In this document: positions 44,036 through 54,382 of the stretch, one piece after another | How the letters are laid out: each line of letters starts with the position of its first letter | Position numbering within the stretch: the first letter of the stretch is position 1 | Origin: Uloborus plumipes | Taxonomy: Eukaryota > Arthropoda > Arachnida > Araneae > Uloboridae | Direction of reading: 5' to 3' | DNA: 64,000 nt | Assembly: GCA_038373865.1 (NCBI GenBank) | Contig: JAXGGA010005568.1 | Location: 1 to 64,000 of the forward strand | The notes under the pieces: generated by a model | The model's input: the letters and a program-made list of their open reading frames with translations, nothing else | Database searches by the model: none | Told to the model about the DNA's origin: nothing | Made by a program: the position numbers and the translations under genes

Positions 44036-44875
44036 TAAAGAATGGACTGTTGTTTTTACAGTATAATACCGCTAATTTTATAGTAAGAAACTGTAAATTC
44101 CTAACTTTACTGTACTAAAGTGTAAATTGCTTATTGCCGCGCATTTTACTGTTCTAACCCATTAATGCTAGCGTCCCTTTTTAGGGACGGTCCAAAAAAG
44201 GTTGAATTTTCCCAAATGAACATTTCAACCAAATAATAGTGTTCAATTAATACCTTGGTATTGTTTCAATTCGTTATTAACAGATTGCAGCACATAACCA
44301 TTGTAAAGTGTGTTCTGTAGCAGTTTTAATATGATCTTTATCAAAAATGACATCGTTCACAATCTCAAGAAAAAAAGCTAAGTTTTCAAAGTTATTCCCA
44401 GCTTCCCAGTTTATGTTAATTGCTGATTTTATTTCTTCTTATAAAATGTCTTTTTAAATATTATATCGTAGGCAGAAAAAAATTTAGTAAAAAAAGTATG
44501 TACCCTCTGGGGTCTATCGTAACTTTTAAGGGACGATTTTTCTTTCCTTAATAAAAAAATTATTTTTTACATAATATTTTTTTATTATTTTTTCTGTCCA
44601 TTAAACACTGTTTGTAACCAGTATACAAAATATCTTTGGAAAAAAAATGTCAGGCATTAATAGATTAAACTGGAACCTCTGACTGCCAGTATTATACTGT
44701 TGTTTTTTACAGTATAATACAGCTAATTTTACAGCAATGAACTGTAAAATTGCTAACTTTTACAGTAAGAACTAAAATGGCTAGTTTAGAGTTTATTACT
44801 GTGACATTTTTTACAGATTTTAAATATGAACACTCGGCTGCCTAGTATTATACTGTAAAAAACCAACCGTTCCCA
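44036..44875. mobile_element. Palindromic CACTG MITE, copy 6 (carries piggyBac-like MITE)
   Basis: GGACTGTTGTTTTTACAGTA at the left, and TATTATACTGTAAAAAACC at the right, with worn termini. It is split at its GTTTTAAACTGG site by 44158-44664. Confidence 0.8.
44158..44664. mobile_element. piggyBac-like MITE, AGCGTCCC family, copy 2
   Basis: CCCATTAATGCTAGCGTCC follows CTAA (44154-44157) and the right end precedes TTAA (44665-44668). Other copies of the surrounding MITE have TTTTAAAC here, so the target TTAA is confirmed. Nearly identical in layout to 29340-29818. Confidence 0.88.
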
Positions 44876-44879
44876 AGTC

Positions 44880-45360
44880 ATTCTTCTGCTAGTGTTGGAC
44901 TGAAATATTCAAATAGAAACCAAAATCCGTTCAACACACAATTATGACTTCTCTCTGTTTCAGACACTTTTGTTTCTCACGTTTTTTTACTAATCGTTTG
45001 GGAGATCGCGCCAAGCGAACTGCTAACACGAGAACTTTTCCATCGTTAGTCACGTGTACATGCACTGTACGGACGATTGATTCCATGCACATCGAAAGCG
45101 TGCAGCTGCTACTAAGTGTCGCAAACCGTCTGTCTCTATTAGAAAACGCTTTTTTCCTCTCTGTCTGCGTGCTTTTAGGGGACTTAATTGAAGTCACTCC
45201 TTTTTTTTTTTTGTTATTGCTAAAAGCGTGCCCAACCAAGTCACAATTTGATTTGACTTCTCACGGTTGGCTTCCACATTCGAGTTTTGGTGTATGTTTA
45301 GAGTTAGTATACAGTATATGTGTGGGATTAATATCCCAATTTCAAAATGCTGCAAAACAA
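44880..45360. other. Less AT-rich patch with open frames on both strands, unknown
   Basis: A 139-codon plus frame (44944-45363) and a 102-codon minus frame (44931-45239) overlap. Composition is nearer 45 percent GC with more CpG than the flanks. Neither translation has a recognised domain. It may be an exon, promoter or old element. Confidence 0.25.
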
Positions 45361-45415
45361 TAACGATTAGTTAGAATGATTTAAAATTTGAACTAAATAT
45401 ACTTGCCGAAAGGAG

Positions 45416-45537
45416 TTGATCATAAATGATGTCACACTTTTTTTCTCTAAAAAAAGCTGCCCCTCTCTCTTCTGTGTCCCAAAATGTCACGCTTCGCCTT
45501 ATCTTCGCTCCTTTTTCACATGTCACAATTTTTTCTG
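45416..45537. other. Pyrimidine-rich spacer
   Basis: T- and C-rich sequence before the SINE; no gene. Confidence 0.35.
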
Positions 45538-45832
45538 CCGGCCACTTTGTCTAGTGGTCAGAGAAATTCGACATAGATGGGGAAGTTCCGTGTTCGAATC
45601 TCGGCTCGGGCATGGATGTCCTTTCTCTCTCTCTCCTGTCCTTGTCCTTTGTGTGCATGTGCTGTTGTGCTGTGAGTGTTTGCCTACCCTATGAACGGGT
45701 CCCTATGGCACGTGTGTACTGTGGAAGTGGGACTTCACACTAAATGATGGTACAGTTGGAAAAGTGAAGCAGATCTTCCCAAATTGCCAGCCTAGTTGGC
45801 ACAAGACACCAACAACAAAAACAACCCAGTTG
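45538..45832 (+). mobile_element. tRNA-derived SINE family 2, copy 3
   Basis: TTTGTCTAGTGGTCAGAG and B box GTGTTCGAATCTC (near 45590) head the element. TGCCTACCCTATGAACGGG and TTGGCACAAGACACCAAC match copies 1 and 2. No convincing flanking duplication. Confidence 0.82.
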
Positions 45833-45860
45833 GTTGGTTGGTGTCGTATCCTCAATGAGA

Positions 45861-46194
45861 TTACAAATCATGGTGTCCTTGAATAGTCATAGCTATATCA
45901 ACGGCATTACAACTACAAGAGTACAAATCTTTCTCTGTAGGATAGTTTAAGATGTGAAGACCTGCAGCAACTGCAGGACAGTTGAAAACATGATATGGTG
46001 TGAGTTCTTCATCGAGAGTTTCCACAGTTTTGATAACTTTTAGTCCCATCAGCAGAAATGTTCATGTTTTTATGATGTTTTGATCTTAGCCTGATGAGCG
46101 TGGTGGCTGTTCTTCTGTCGATGTCAAGATTGGTTGTTTGATCATATGCTTTGATTTTAAAGGGGGGTGAAAATTTTTGATCTTGCAAAGGCAT
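45861..46194 (-). pseudogene. ORF2 C-terminus of a Jockey-like non-LTR retrotransposon
   Basis: The minus-strand translation shows the end of ORF2 after the RNase H-like part: a TATTLIRLRSKHH helix, NCGN cysteine, then ELTPYHVFNCPA and a final run ending at TGA-type stop near 45861. This Cys/His layout (C-x2-C, then H-x4-C) closes many arthropod Jockey-type ORF2 proteins. A frameshift at about 46015-46045 joins two frames. GC-rich sequence upstream on the minus strand (46200-46400) does not continue the protein. Confidence 0.72.
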
Positions 46195-46600
46195 TTACAT
46201 TTGCTAGGTTGATTGGAATTGCGGTTTGGGGGGAACCTGTAACCCCTACATGGCGCGTCCCAGGTGGCGGATAGGGGAATGCCTCCATTGGTTTATCCTT
46301 TGGGTGGTAGGAGGGAAATAAAATACCTCCCGCGGACCAACAGGTAGGTCCAACCTCCTTGGAGGCTCTGGCAATCCACCTTCCTCATGATGGTTTTAAT
46401 AACAACCCAGTTTTTCATGATTATATTGTTTTAAAAAATTCGCGATGTGTCACACTTCTTGTTTCCCGCCTCCCCCTTGTCACCAATTTTACCAACCTCC
46501 TCCTCCCCTCTCAAAGTGTGACATCAAATTATTATTCTATTATTTTTAAATTTCTCATCGAGAAAACGTCAACGTTCTTCTGATTATTTTACATCTGTAT
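46195..46600. other. GC-richer sequence next to the ORF2 relic, unassigned
   Basis: Stretches such as CATGGCGCGTCCCAGGTGG and GGAGGTATTTTATTTCCC-complement (46245-46345) look like untranslated parts of a retrotransposon, but I cannot assign them. Confidence 0.3.
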
Positions 46601-46966
46601 ACTGAAAAAAAAATGTTGTTTTTACAGTATGACACAGCAAATTGTATGGTAATAAAATGTAAAAATTGCTAATTTTACATTAATAAACTAAAATAGCTTA
46701 TTTTACAGTAATGAACTAAAACTGCTCATTTTACAGTTTACTACCGTGCATTTTAAACAGGAACCTCCGCTGCTAGTGTTTTACTGTCGCTTTTACAGTA
46801 AAATACAGCTAAATTTTACGGCAATAAACCGTGAAATTGCTAACTTTACAGTAAGAAATTGTAAAATTGCCAGTTTTACAGTTTATTACCGTGCAGTTTA
46901 CAGTTTTAGATTAGAACCTCGGCTGCCATATCATACTGTAAAAACAAAAGTTCATTTTTTGCAGTG
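46601..46966. mobile_element. Palindromic CACTG MITE, copy 7
   Basis: ACTGAAAAAAAAATGTTG at the left; TTCATTTTTTGCAGTG and TA at the right. Interior motif TTTACAGTTTATTACCGTGC twice. Uninterrupted. Confidence 0.85.
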
Positions 46967-47001
46967 TATGCAATATTTGTTTACATTCACTGACGACTGT
47001 A

Positions 47002-47171
47002 CTAGACAGCAACTTAACTTGACACTGAACGTCACTACGCGCGGAGCCAATAAGAGCTCAGAAGCAGTTAAGGATCTCCTCTCATTCGCCAAGTAGGCTG
47101 TGACGTTTTATCTAGCTCGTTTTTCATAGGCTAACGTCACGATGTTTTTGTCAAGAAACGTTGCAGTATAG
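47002..47171 (+). mobile_element. TA MITE family 2, copy 3
   Basis: CTAGACAGCAAC and GTTGCAGTATAG are inverted with two mismatches; TA precedes it (47000-47001). GAGCCAATAAGAGCTCAGAA and TAGGCTGTGACGTTTTATC match the other copies. The right TA is not clear. Confidence 0.85.
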
Positions 47172-48643
47172 TGTAACGCCCAAAGTAGATGAAACATAAC
47201 ATTAGATATCCAAAACAATTTCAACCCATTTTCTGTCGTAGGATTGTATTCCAAGGTGACAAAACGAAATGGGTTTAAGACAAGAAGTAAAAGAAAGAAA
47301 CGATAACATTTGAATAACTAAAAGGGCAATCCTTAAGAGAGCGTGGGCAACTGAGTTTTTATCTGAGCGCTTAGTTCTTAAATCGTTGACCATTTTCTAT
47401 TCAAAGCAGGTTGTTAACCTATTGATCTATTGACTAAGATGATTGCTTATCACTGGAAAAGACATTGGCTGCTCTTATGCTCCTACGCAGTGGTAACTCG
47501 TGCAAAAGGTAAAAATACTCTTTCCTTTTAAGCAGAATCTGTAGAAAGTAGATTTTGCTGTTCTGAAATTGGATTTTGAGTTTTTGTCCGCTTGAAACAG
47601 AAACCGTGTTTTCAATTAAAAGTTTAAAAAGAAATGTATCTACAGCAGTAGGACAAATCATATATGCTAATAGGTAATAAGATTTTGGAATCAGTTAAAA
47701 TATATGAACTTTTAATCACGAGTATGTTACTTTTTAACAAAAGGTTTTGATTAAATCATCAAATTTTTCCTCTTTTTATTGTTCCATGTGTTATCCATGC
47801 GTATTTTCCATGTATTATCAAACTACTTAATACTAAAGTTAAATATTAACTTAAAACTGAAATTAAGATACTCAATCTGAAACAAAAAAAAAAAAAAAAA
47901 AAACAGAAAACAATAAAATAAATTGAAAATAAAATTTTAAAAATTAAAAATATATAAAGAAATTAATTAAAAAAGAAGAGAGAGAAAACATTGAGGGATA
48001 ATAAAAACACGCACAAATTGTTCCCCTTCTACCTCGACTCTAAATAATAGTATTTTGATAAGCACACTAAAAGAAAGTATACAGCGCTGCCAAAATTAGT
48101 AATCTAAAATAAAACAGTCATGCAAAACAATTTTTGACTCGCTATTTATTAATCACAAAAAAATAATAATGAAAAATCAAAATGACGATAACGTAGAAGA
48201 GAGAAACAAGCAATCTCGATTGTTCATCAAATAATTCACAACAACAACATTCTTAAAGTTAAATTTTTCAATTCCACCGCTGACGGATCGTTTTATCTAC
48301 ACACACAATCATTTCTCAACTTTTTTTCTTTGTTTATTCATAAGTTATTTACAAGGGCAAAAGCTACGCCTTTAGTTTTCAGCTATCATTCACAGCATTA
48401 AATTTCAGCAGACGATCAAAAAGCCACGCTTTTGCTCTTCTTGAAACAAGAGGACCCCTATCGGTAGAAAATGGCATCCACCTCTCGCAACGGGTTCTGA
48501 AGTTAAATATTTCTCCACATTTCTCTATATCTTTCTTTTTTTCCCCTTTTGTGGCTACTTAATTCCTTATCTTCAACGAGAATCGAATCTGGTGTCTGAT
48601 TTCAAACAGGCGAGCACGATTGCCCCAAAGCTTCGAGTTGCAG
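47172..48643. other. No gene; tRNA-like B box on minus strand near 48575
   Basis: AGATTCGATTCTC (minus, about 48572-48584) resembles a B box, but no tRNA fold or flanking duplication is convincing. A poly-A tract lies at 47884-47903. Minus-strand frames at 47202-47393 and 47434-47661 have no motif. Confidence 0.35.
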
Positions 48644-49419
48644 TCAGATGGTTGAAATTTCAAAGGCATATTAATCACCTTTTTGTTTCATGAGTTACTA
48701 CAGCTCTCTGGGCATGGCAGCTGAATAACGTTCTTCTGTTGATAAAATTATAGTTGTAAGGCTTTTTTTCACCCTGAGATTGTGAATAGGAACTTGGCAT
48801 GTTCATTTAATTTTTCTTTGACTAAACTATTCTAACTATTATGAAGTTATAAACACATGTGTGTGTTATTTGAAAGATGTTTTTTAATCATGGAAAAGCA
48901 AAACCATGCTCATCTTATTCCATAAAATTTTTTAACCAACCGTCATATGGTTAAAATTTCAAATGCATATTAATCACATTTTTGTTTTATGAATTAGTTT
49001 TTTCGGTTTGGAAGCTGAAATAGCTTTCCTCTGTTGATAAAATTTCTGTTAAGTTGCAAGTCTCCCCCCCCCCCTCCTCGAGACTGTGAATAGAAACTTG
49101 GAGTAGTTCAGTTGAAAAAACCTTAAACGATCATGTCAACTATTATGTAGTTATAAAGACATATTGTTATTTGAGACATGACGAGATAAAAAGCTCATCT
49201 TACAGAATAATTTTTTTAACCAATCGATAGATGGTTAAATCTTCAAATGCATTTGCATATTAATCGCCTTTTTGTTTCATGAGTTACAGCTCTCTGGGTA
49301 TGACAGCTGAAATAACGTTCTTCTGCTGATAAAATTATAGTTGTAAGTATTTTTTTCACCTTCAGTTTGTGAATAGAAACTTTGAATAGTTAGTTGAATA
49401 AACCTTTAACAAACATGCC

Positions 49420-50729
49420 CAGGGTTGTTTGATTTCGTCCGGGGTGGAAAAAACCGCCGGAAAAAACCTGGAAAAAACCGCCCTGGACAAAATAGCATTT
49501 TGTCCATTTGGTCCATTTTGTCCACTTTAAAGAAAATGACAGTTCTTGATGAAAAAAATCCAAAGTTTAAAAGTAATGTTTTAAAATATTGATTTTTTTT
49601 TCAATGAGGTAATAGTTTTATTATCAACAGGCCCGTCATTTAGGGGGAGCAGGGGGGGGTCAATTGCCCCCCCCGACTTTGAGAAATCAATGTATTTACA
49701 TATAAGTGGGCGTGGTTTTCGCTGTTTTCTGGTGAAATCGTATCGTGTTTTTACCCTTTGCACCCCTCCCCCCCCCTGGAAAAACTTGAAATGACGTCGC
49801 TGATTATCAAAATTAGCACACATAATTATGTATACCAACAAATATTTAATAAACAACAAATACTATAAAAATATAGTATCTGTATAAAATAAATGAATGT
49901 TATCGATAAGATTTAATGCTTATGAAAGCACACATTAGCAGTAAATAATTTTAAGATGTTTATTTGTTGTGAAGGAGTTTCATCGCCAATATTAAAAGTG
50001 TATATAAATTATAAAAGTAGAAATAAAAATTTTAAAAGATTTGAGAAATTTTTTTTGCCATGAAATGAAATATGTTCCTGTCATAACATTAATCTATCCA
50101 TAAAACAATGCTGTGTACATAAATATTTTACAATAGAGCAACATTCATTAAATCCTCAAAAAATATAACGTAAAATGACCACATGAATCAAAATTAAACC
50201 AATATTTTTTGTAGCATCTAATGTATTTTCAAATACAAATGATATACATTTATATGGGTATTTAATTCAAACAAAATTTAAATATAGAACTTATGAGAAA
50301 ATATCATATAAAGTTTACTTTTTAAGGGATTGTATTGTGTTAATAAATATCTAAGGTAATAGAATACTCTTTAATTTCTTTTTAAAAATATGTATTAAAG
50401 AAAAACTTTTTTTCCTATTTGTCTACTCTATAATAATGTAAATACACTCAATAGTTTTTTCACTATGTTAAATTTTATTTCTTTCAAATAAAACAAGTTA
50501 AAAATCAATGGGTTAATTGCCATTCTTTTTTTTTTGTATGATTTTGTATTGATTTTTTTTTCTTTTTTGAAAAATAGGTAATGCAAGAGAGATACTAATT
50601 GCACATAATAACATTTTTATACATAAAACGTATGAAAAAAATGTGTTTTTTCTTTCATTTCTTCCATTTCGTCCATTTCTTCCGGCGTCCTGGACTTTTT
50701 ACAAAAAAGTGGACGAAATGACAACCCTG
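49420..50729. mobile_element. hAT-like element, 1310 bp, inside the tandem array
   Basis: CAGGGTTGT at 49420 and ACAACCCTG at 50729 are complementary, and ATTTCGTCC follows on both sides. AACATGCC is duplicated (49412-49419, 50730-50737). Near both ends TTTTGTCCATTT and CATTTCGTCCATTTC motifs cluster. There is no transposase frame; the centre is very AT-rich. Confidence 0.93.
49628..49802. mobile_element. hAT-like MITE, 175 bp, nested in the 1310-bp hAT
   Basis: CAGGCCCGTCATTTAGG and TTGAAATGACGTCGCTG form the ends, and ATTATCAA is duplicated exactly (49620-49627, 49803-49810). G and C runs near the ends could pair. A diverged relative is at 34651-34790. Confidence 0.88.
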
Positions 50730-51170
50730 AACATGCCTACTATTATGTAGTTGTTAAAACATGTTGTTATTTGAGAGATGTTGTTAGTCATGACAAAACA
50801 AAAGCATGCTCCGCTCATCTTATTGAGTAAAATTTTTAACTAACCGTCAGATGGTTAAATTTTCAATTGCCTATTAATCAAATTTTTCTTTCATAAATTA
50901 CAGCTCTCTCTGTATAACAGTTGAAATAACTGTCTTGTGTTGATAAAAATTATAGTTGCAAGCCCTTCGATATTGTGAATAGGAACTTGAAATATTTAAG
51001 TAGAACAAAACCTTAAACGAACATGCCAACTATTATACATGTATAGTTATAAAGACATGTTGGTGTTTTAGAGCTGTTGTTGGTTATGGCAAAACAAAAG
51101 CATGCTCACCTTCTTGCATAATTTTTTTTAACCAACCGTCAGATGGTTAAAGTTTCATTCAATTCAACAA

Positions 51171-51716
51171 TTTATAAACTTATTTAAAAACTTTACAGAC
51201 ACAACTTCGATTTTGAAGTACTAAAATATATAATGTATCTGAAATCCTTACTCTTACTGCCTAGTATGTTTCAATAAAACATCATAAAGGGAGGGAACTT
51301 CACTAAATAATAATGACAATTAGGACTTGGGCAACCACGGAACAATGCAACTCCCGAAAAGAAGGACAGTAATGCTTAAGAACCAACACCATTAAACTTC
51401 ATTCTATTCCCAGAAAGTGCTAAACGTGCGCATCATTAACACGATTTATCACTGAAAGAGCACCGTTGCGTGCTTAAAATAACCGACCGAAATACATCAC
51501 GAGAAATTTAAGTCAGATAGCGTGTAAACCGAGCTACATAAATACTGCAAATGATGCTATCTGCACATGTACATTCGGCTTGATTTAGAAAGAGAACTGT
51601 GGAAGTTCGCGTTTCTTCTACTGAAGCTCTCATTGAGATCTGTAGAAGCTCTAGATTAGCGGTCGCCAGTCGCCAACGTTCGACCATTTCATTGAAAGTA
51701 GCGACCAAGGAATGAA
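51171..51716. other. No feature recognised
   Basis: A minus-strand frame (51508-51708, 66 codons) ends against the MITE at 51717 and has no motif. Confidence 0.35.
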
Positions 51717-52133
51717 CCCAAGTAGCATCAACTCATCGGATGTTGCTCGGCCGATCATCGAACTCCTCGTAAACTGATCCCGTAACGCACGATGACATCG
51801 TTCCGATCAGTATCCGAGCACGGTTTTCGATGAGCTACTTTTCATCGGACAGCAATATCCTTCCGATCAACTTTCCCGATGAAAATGAGCCGGGCGTCCA
51901 AAATTGATCCTAAACTCATCGGCACGGGACTGCACTGCTCGTAAATTGCTCCAAATCTCATCGTATTTCGAGCAAAACTCATCGGATTTTGCTGCTCGGA
52001 TTCTGTTTGGCCGTTGAGACATAGTGGAGCAATTACCGATGAGAACTCATCGGAATCGATCATCGGCCGATGAGAATTTCATCGGGTTTCGATGAATGGC
52101 CGATCATCGGCCGATGAGATTCTGCTGTTAGGG
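51717..52133. mobile_element. CATCGG-rich CCC-type MITE, copy 2
   Basis: It is highly similar to 38271-38643 over most of its length, with the same ends. A local duplication near 52040-52115 (CGATCATCGGCCGATGAGA twice) makes it 44 bp longer. AA flanks it on each side. Confidence 0.88.
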
Positions 52134-52438
52134 AAGTCCCTGTCGCCAAAAGTGGAGACCGTTGCTCGACTTCGAAACGAATTTTCATGTTGGCACTATT
52201 TGAGTTTCCAATAAGCAACATCTTGATTTTGTACAAATTAATTTTTTTTCTTCATTTATTTATTTCAGATCAAATATTTTGAATTCAAGTAACAGAATAA
52301 ATTATTTCTAACGTTTTTATATGTACCTCATATTTCAAAATGGTCCGTTTTTATGATTGATTCTTTAAAAAAACGACTTGGGTAAAGAGTACCGTTATTG
52401 CATTTACAACCTGTGATAATTCCAAATTTCTGGAAACA
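52134..52438. other. No feature recognised
   Basis: AT-rich, no motif. Confidence 0.35.
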
Positions 52439-52440
52439 TA

Positions 52441-53719
52441 CGAGGGCTGTCTGAAAAGTTTCCGACCTCGATATGAAAAGGGCAAAACTTATGAAACAAA
52501 GAGAGGTGTTCTTATTAAGGAGTCTTTTGGAAACTTGGAACCGTAACTTTGGCTATTTTCAGTTCAAATTGTGTGCGTGACAGCCATACTAGTGAGTTGC
52601 TCCAACGGTTTTTTGAAAATGGAAAAAATCGAATATCAAGCTCTGATTCGATACTTGTTTTAAAACGGAAATATCCCTGCACAAAGTAAAAAAGAGTTGG
52701 ATTCTGTGCATGGGGACTCTGCACTATCGTCTACAACCGTAAAATTTTGGGGAGCGGAATTTAAACGTGGCCGTACCTGCTTGAGTGTTCATGAACGCTC
52801 AAGTCGACACAAAACTGCTACCACTGATGAACACATTGCTAAAGCTCATCAAATGGTCCTGGGTGACGCAGATTGAAGGTGAGATATATAGAAGAAACTA
52901 TGAATATCTCTAAGGAATGCGCATGCCACATTTTAAATGAGAAATTAAGCACGCGGAAGCTGGCTGCACTTTGACTGCCGCATTTGCTCAATTTGACCAG
53001 AAACGTGTCCGAATGAACATTTGCAGCGCACTTCTGGCACAATGAACTAGAGTTTTTCTGACGACTTATCACTGTGGATGAAACCTGGACTCATCAGGAC
53101 ACTCCAGAAACAAAAACGCAGTCAAAACAATGGACTGCAAAGTGAGAACAGCTCCAAAAAAGACCAAAACAGTTCTTTCTGCAGGAAAAGTGATGCCGAC
53201 CGTTTTCTGGGATAGCCATGGAGTGATAGTCATTGACTACCTTAAAATGGGAAAAGCCATAACAGAAGCATACTATTCTACTCTTCTTGACAAATTGAAG
53301 GGGGATATAGAAGAAAAACGGCCGCATTAGAAAAAGAAAAAAGTTCTTTTTCATCAAGAAAATGCTCCTGCTCACACCTCAGTGGTTTCAATGGCTAAAA
53401 TTCATGAGTTAAGACTCAAAATCGTTGAACACCCACCCCACTCACCAGACCTGACCCCAAGCGACCCTTTCTTGGTCCCTAAGCTGAAAGAAGCACTTGG
53501 AGGATAAAGGTTTTCTTCAAATGAGGAGGTCATAAACTTTGTCAACAGCTTTTTTGAGGACACATTTTCATCATTACTTTTGGATGGGTTAAAAGGATGG
53601 GAGCATCACTGGATGACGTGTGTGGACTTACAAGGAGACTATGTCAAAAAGTAACAGCCAGTTTGGACGATAAAAATATTTTATGTATGTTAGGTCGGAA
53701 ACTTTTCAGACAGCCCTCG
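52441..53719 (+). mobile_element. Mariner element with perfect ends, inactive gene
   Basis: The terminal 28 bp are exact inverted copies (CGAGGGCTGTCTGAAAAGTT...), flanked by TA (52439-52440, 53720-53721). Length 1279 bp fits a full mariner. The transposase within is broken in many places. Confidence 0.95.
52619..53654 (+). pseudogene. Mariner transposase, degenerate
   Basis: From ATG at 52619 the family's parts can be followed in order across three frames. They are an N-terminal DNA-binding region, the TVDETW box with the first catalytic Asp (about 53070), SAGKVMPTVFWD (about 53180), a QENAPAH box where the second Asp has become Glu (about 53358), SPDLTPSD with the third Asp (about 53445), KLKEAL, and a closing GDYVKK before TAA at 53652-53654. 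At least five stops or frameshifts occur (for example near 52657, 52875, 53060, 53140 and 53327). It cannot be active. The longest surviving frame is 53130-53330. Confidence 0.9.
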
Positions 53720-53721
53720 TA

Positions 53722-53988
53722 ATGGTGTTAGACGACAGAAAGTTTCGGACTAATAAATAAAGTAAAACCTGCATGAGTCCTCAAAACTGATTTCATTTAG
53801 TTATATTATCTTGCATTTGTAATATATGTAAATATTTTTATATTAGAAAATTGTGGCATTGAAATTATGTTTATTTTTGTAGAGTATAAGTCTTTTAATT
53901 TGTTGTTAGTATTACGAATGTCGTATAGGTGTTTTACTTTTTGAGCTGCGTACATACTTTTTTATAATGGGTGAGCACCAAAACCCAA
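53722..53988. other. No feature recognised
   Basis: AT-rich spacer. Confidence 0.35.
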
Positions 53989-54382
53989 ACACCAGACACA
54001 CATAATCTCACATACATAAATATTTGATATTCTGAAACACCAAATACACATAATCTCACATACATAAATATTTGATGTTCTGAAACACCAAATACACATA
54101 ATCTGACATACATAAATATTTGATGTTCTGAAACACCAAATACACATAATCTCACATACATAAATATTTGATGTTCTGAAACACCAAATACACATAATCT
54201 CACATACATAAATATTTGATGTTCTGAAACACCAAATACACATAATCTCACATACATAAATATTTGATGTTCTGAAACACCAAATACACATAATCTCACA
54301 TACATAAATATTTGATGTTCTGAAACACCAAATACACATAATCTCACATACATAAATATTTGATGTTCTGAAACACCAAATA
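53989..54382. repeat. 48-bp minisatellite, about 8 copies
   Basis: The unit CATAAATATTTGATGTTCTG plus 28 more bases repeats head to tail with only a few single-base changes (for example TTGATATTCTG in the first unit and ATCTGACAT in the third). The unit is a multiple of three and happens to lack stops in two minus-strand frames, giving 139- and 216-codon frames of 16-residue repeats. No start context or splice signals support translation. Confidence 0.95.

Larger units (their letters stand above)
48644..51170. repeat. Tandem array, unit about 282-304 bp, four units plus a partial
   Basis: Units begin GTCAGATGGTTAAA at about 48644, 48943, 49225, 50847 and 51139. Each contains ATGCATATTAATCACMTTTT, TACAGCTCTCTGGGTATG, GATAAAATTATAGTTG, AACATGCCAACTATTATG and AAAGCATGCTCATCTTAT. 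The third unit is interrupted by the hAT-like element at 49420-50729. Divergence of 10-20 percent between units is my rough impression, not a calculation. Confidence 0.9.

Noticed and set aside
44944..45363. 139-codon plus frame as a real gene
   Set aside because: No domain, Cys- and Ser-rich composition, a competing minus frame and a T-tract-derived Phe/Leu run; kept only as an unexplained patch.
48550..48640. Minus-strand tRNA gene near 48575
   Set aside because: B-box-like sequence is present but acceptor and anticodon stems do not pair convincingly.
53989..54382. Possible CRISPR-like array
   Set aside because: The repeats are directly adjacent with no unique spacers, and the genome is eukaryotic.
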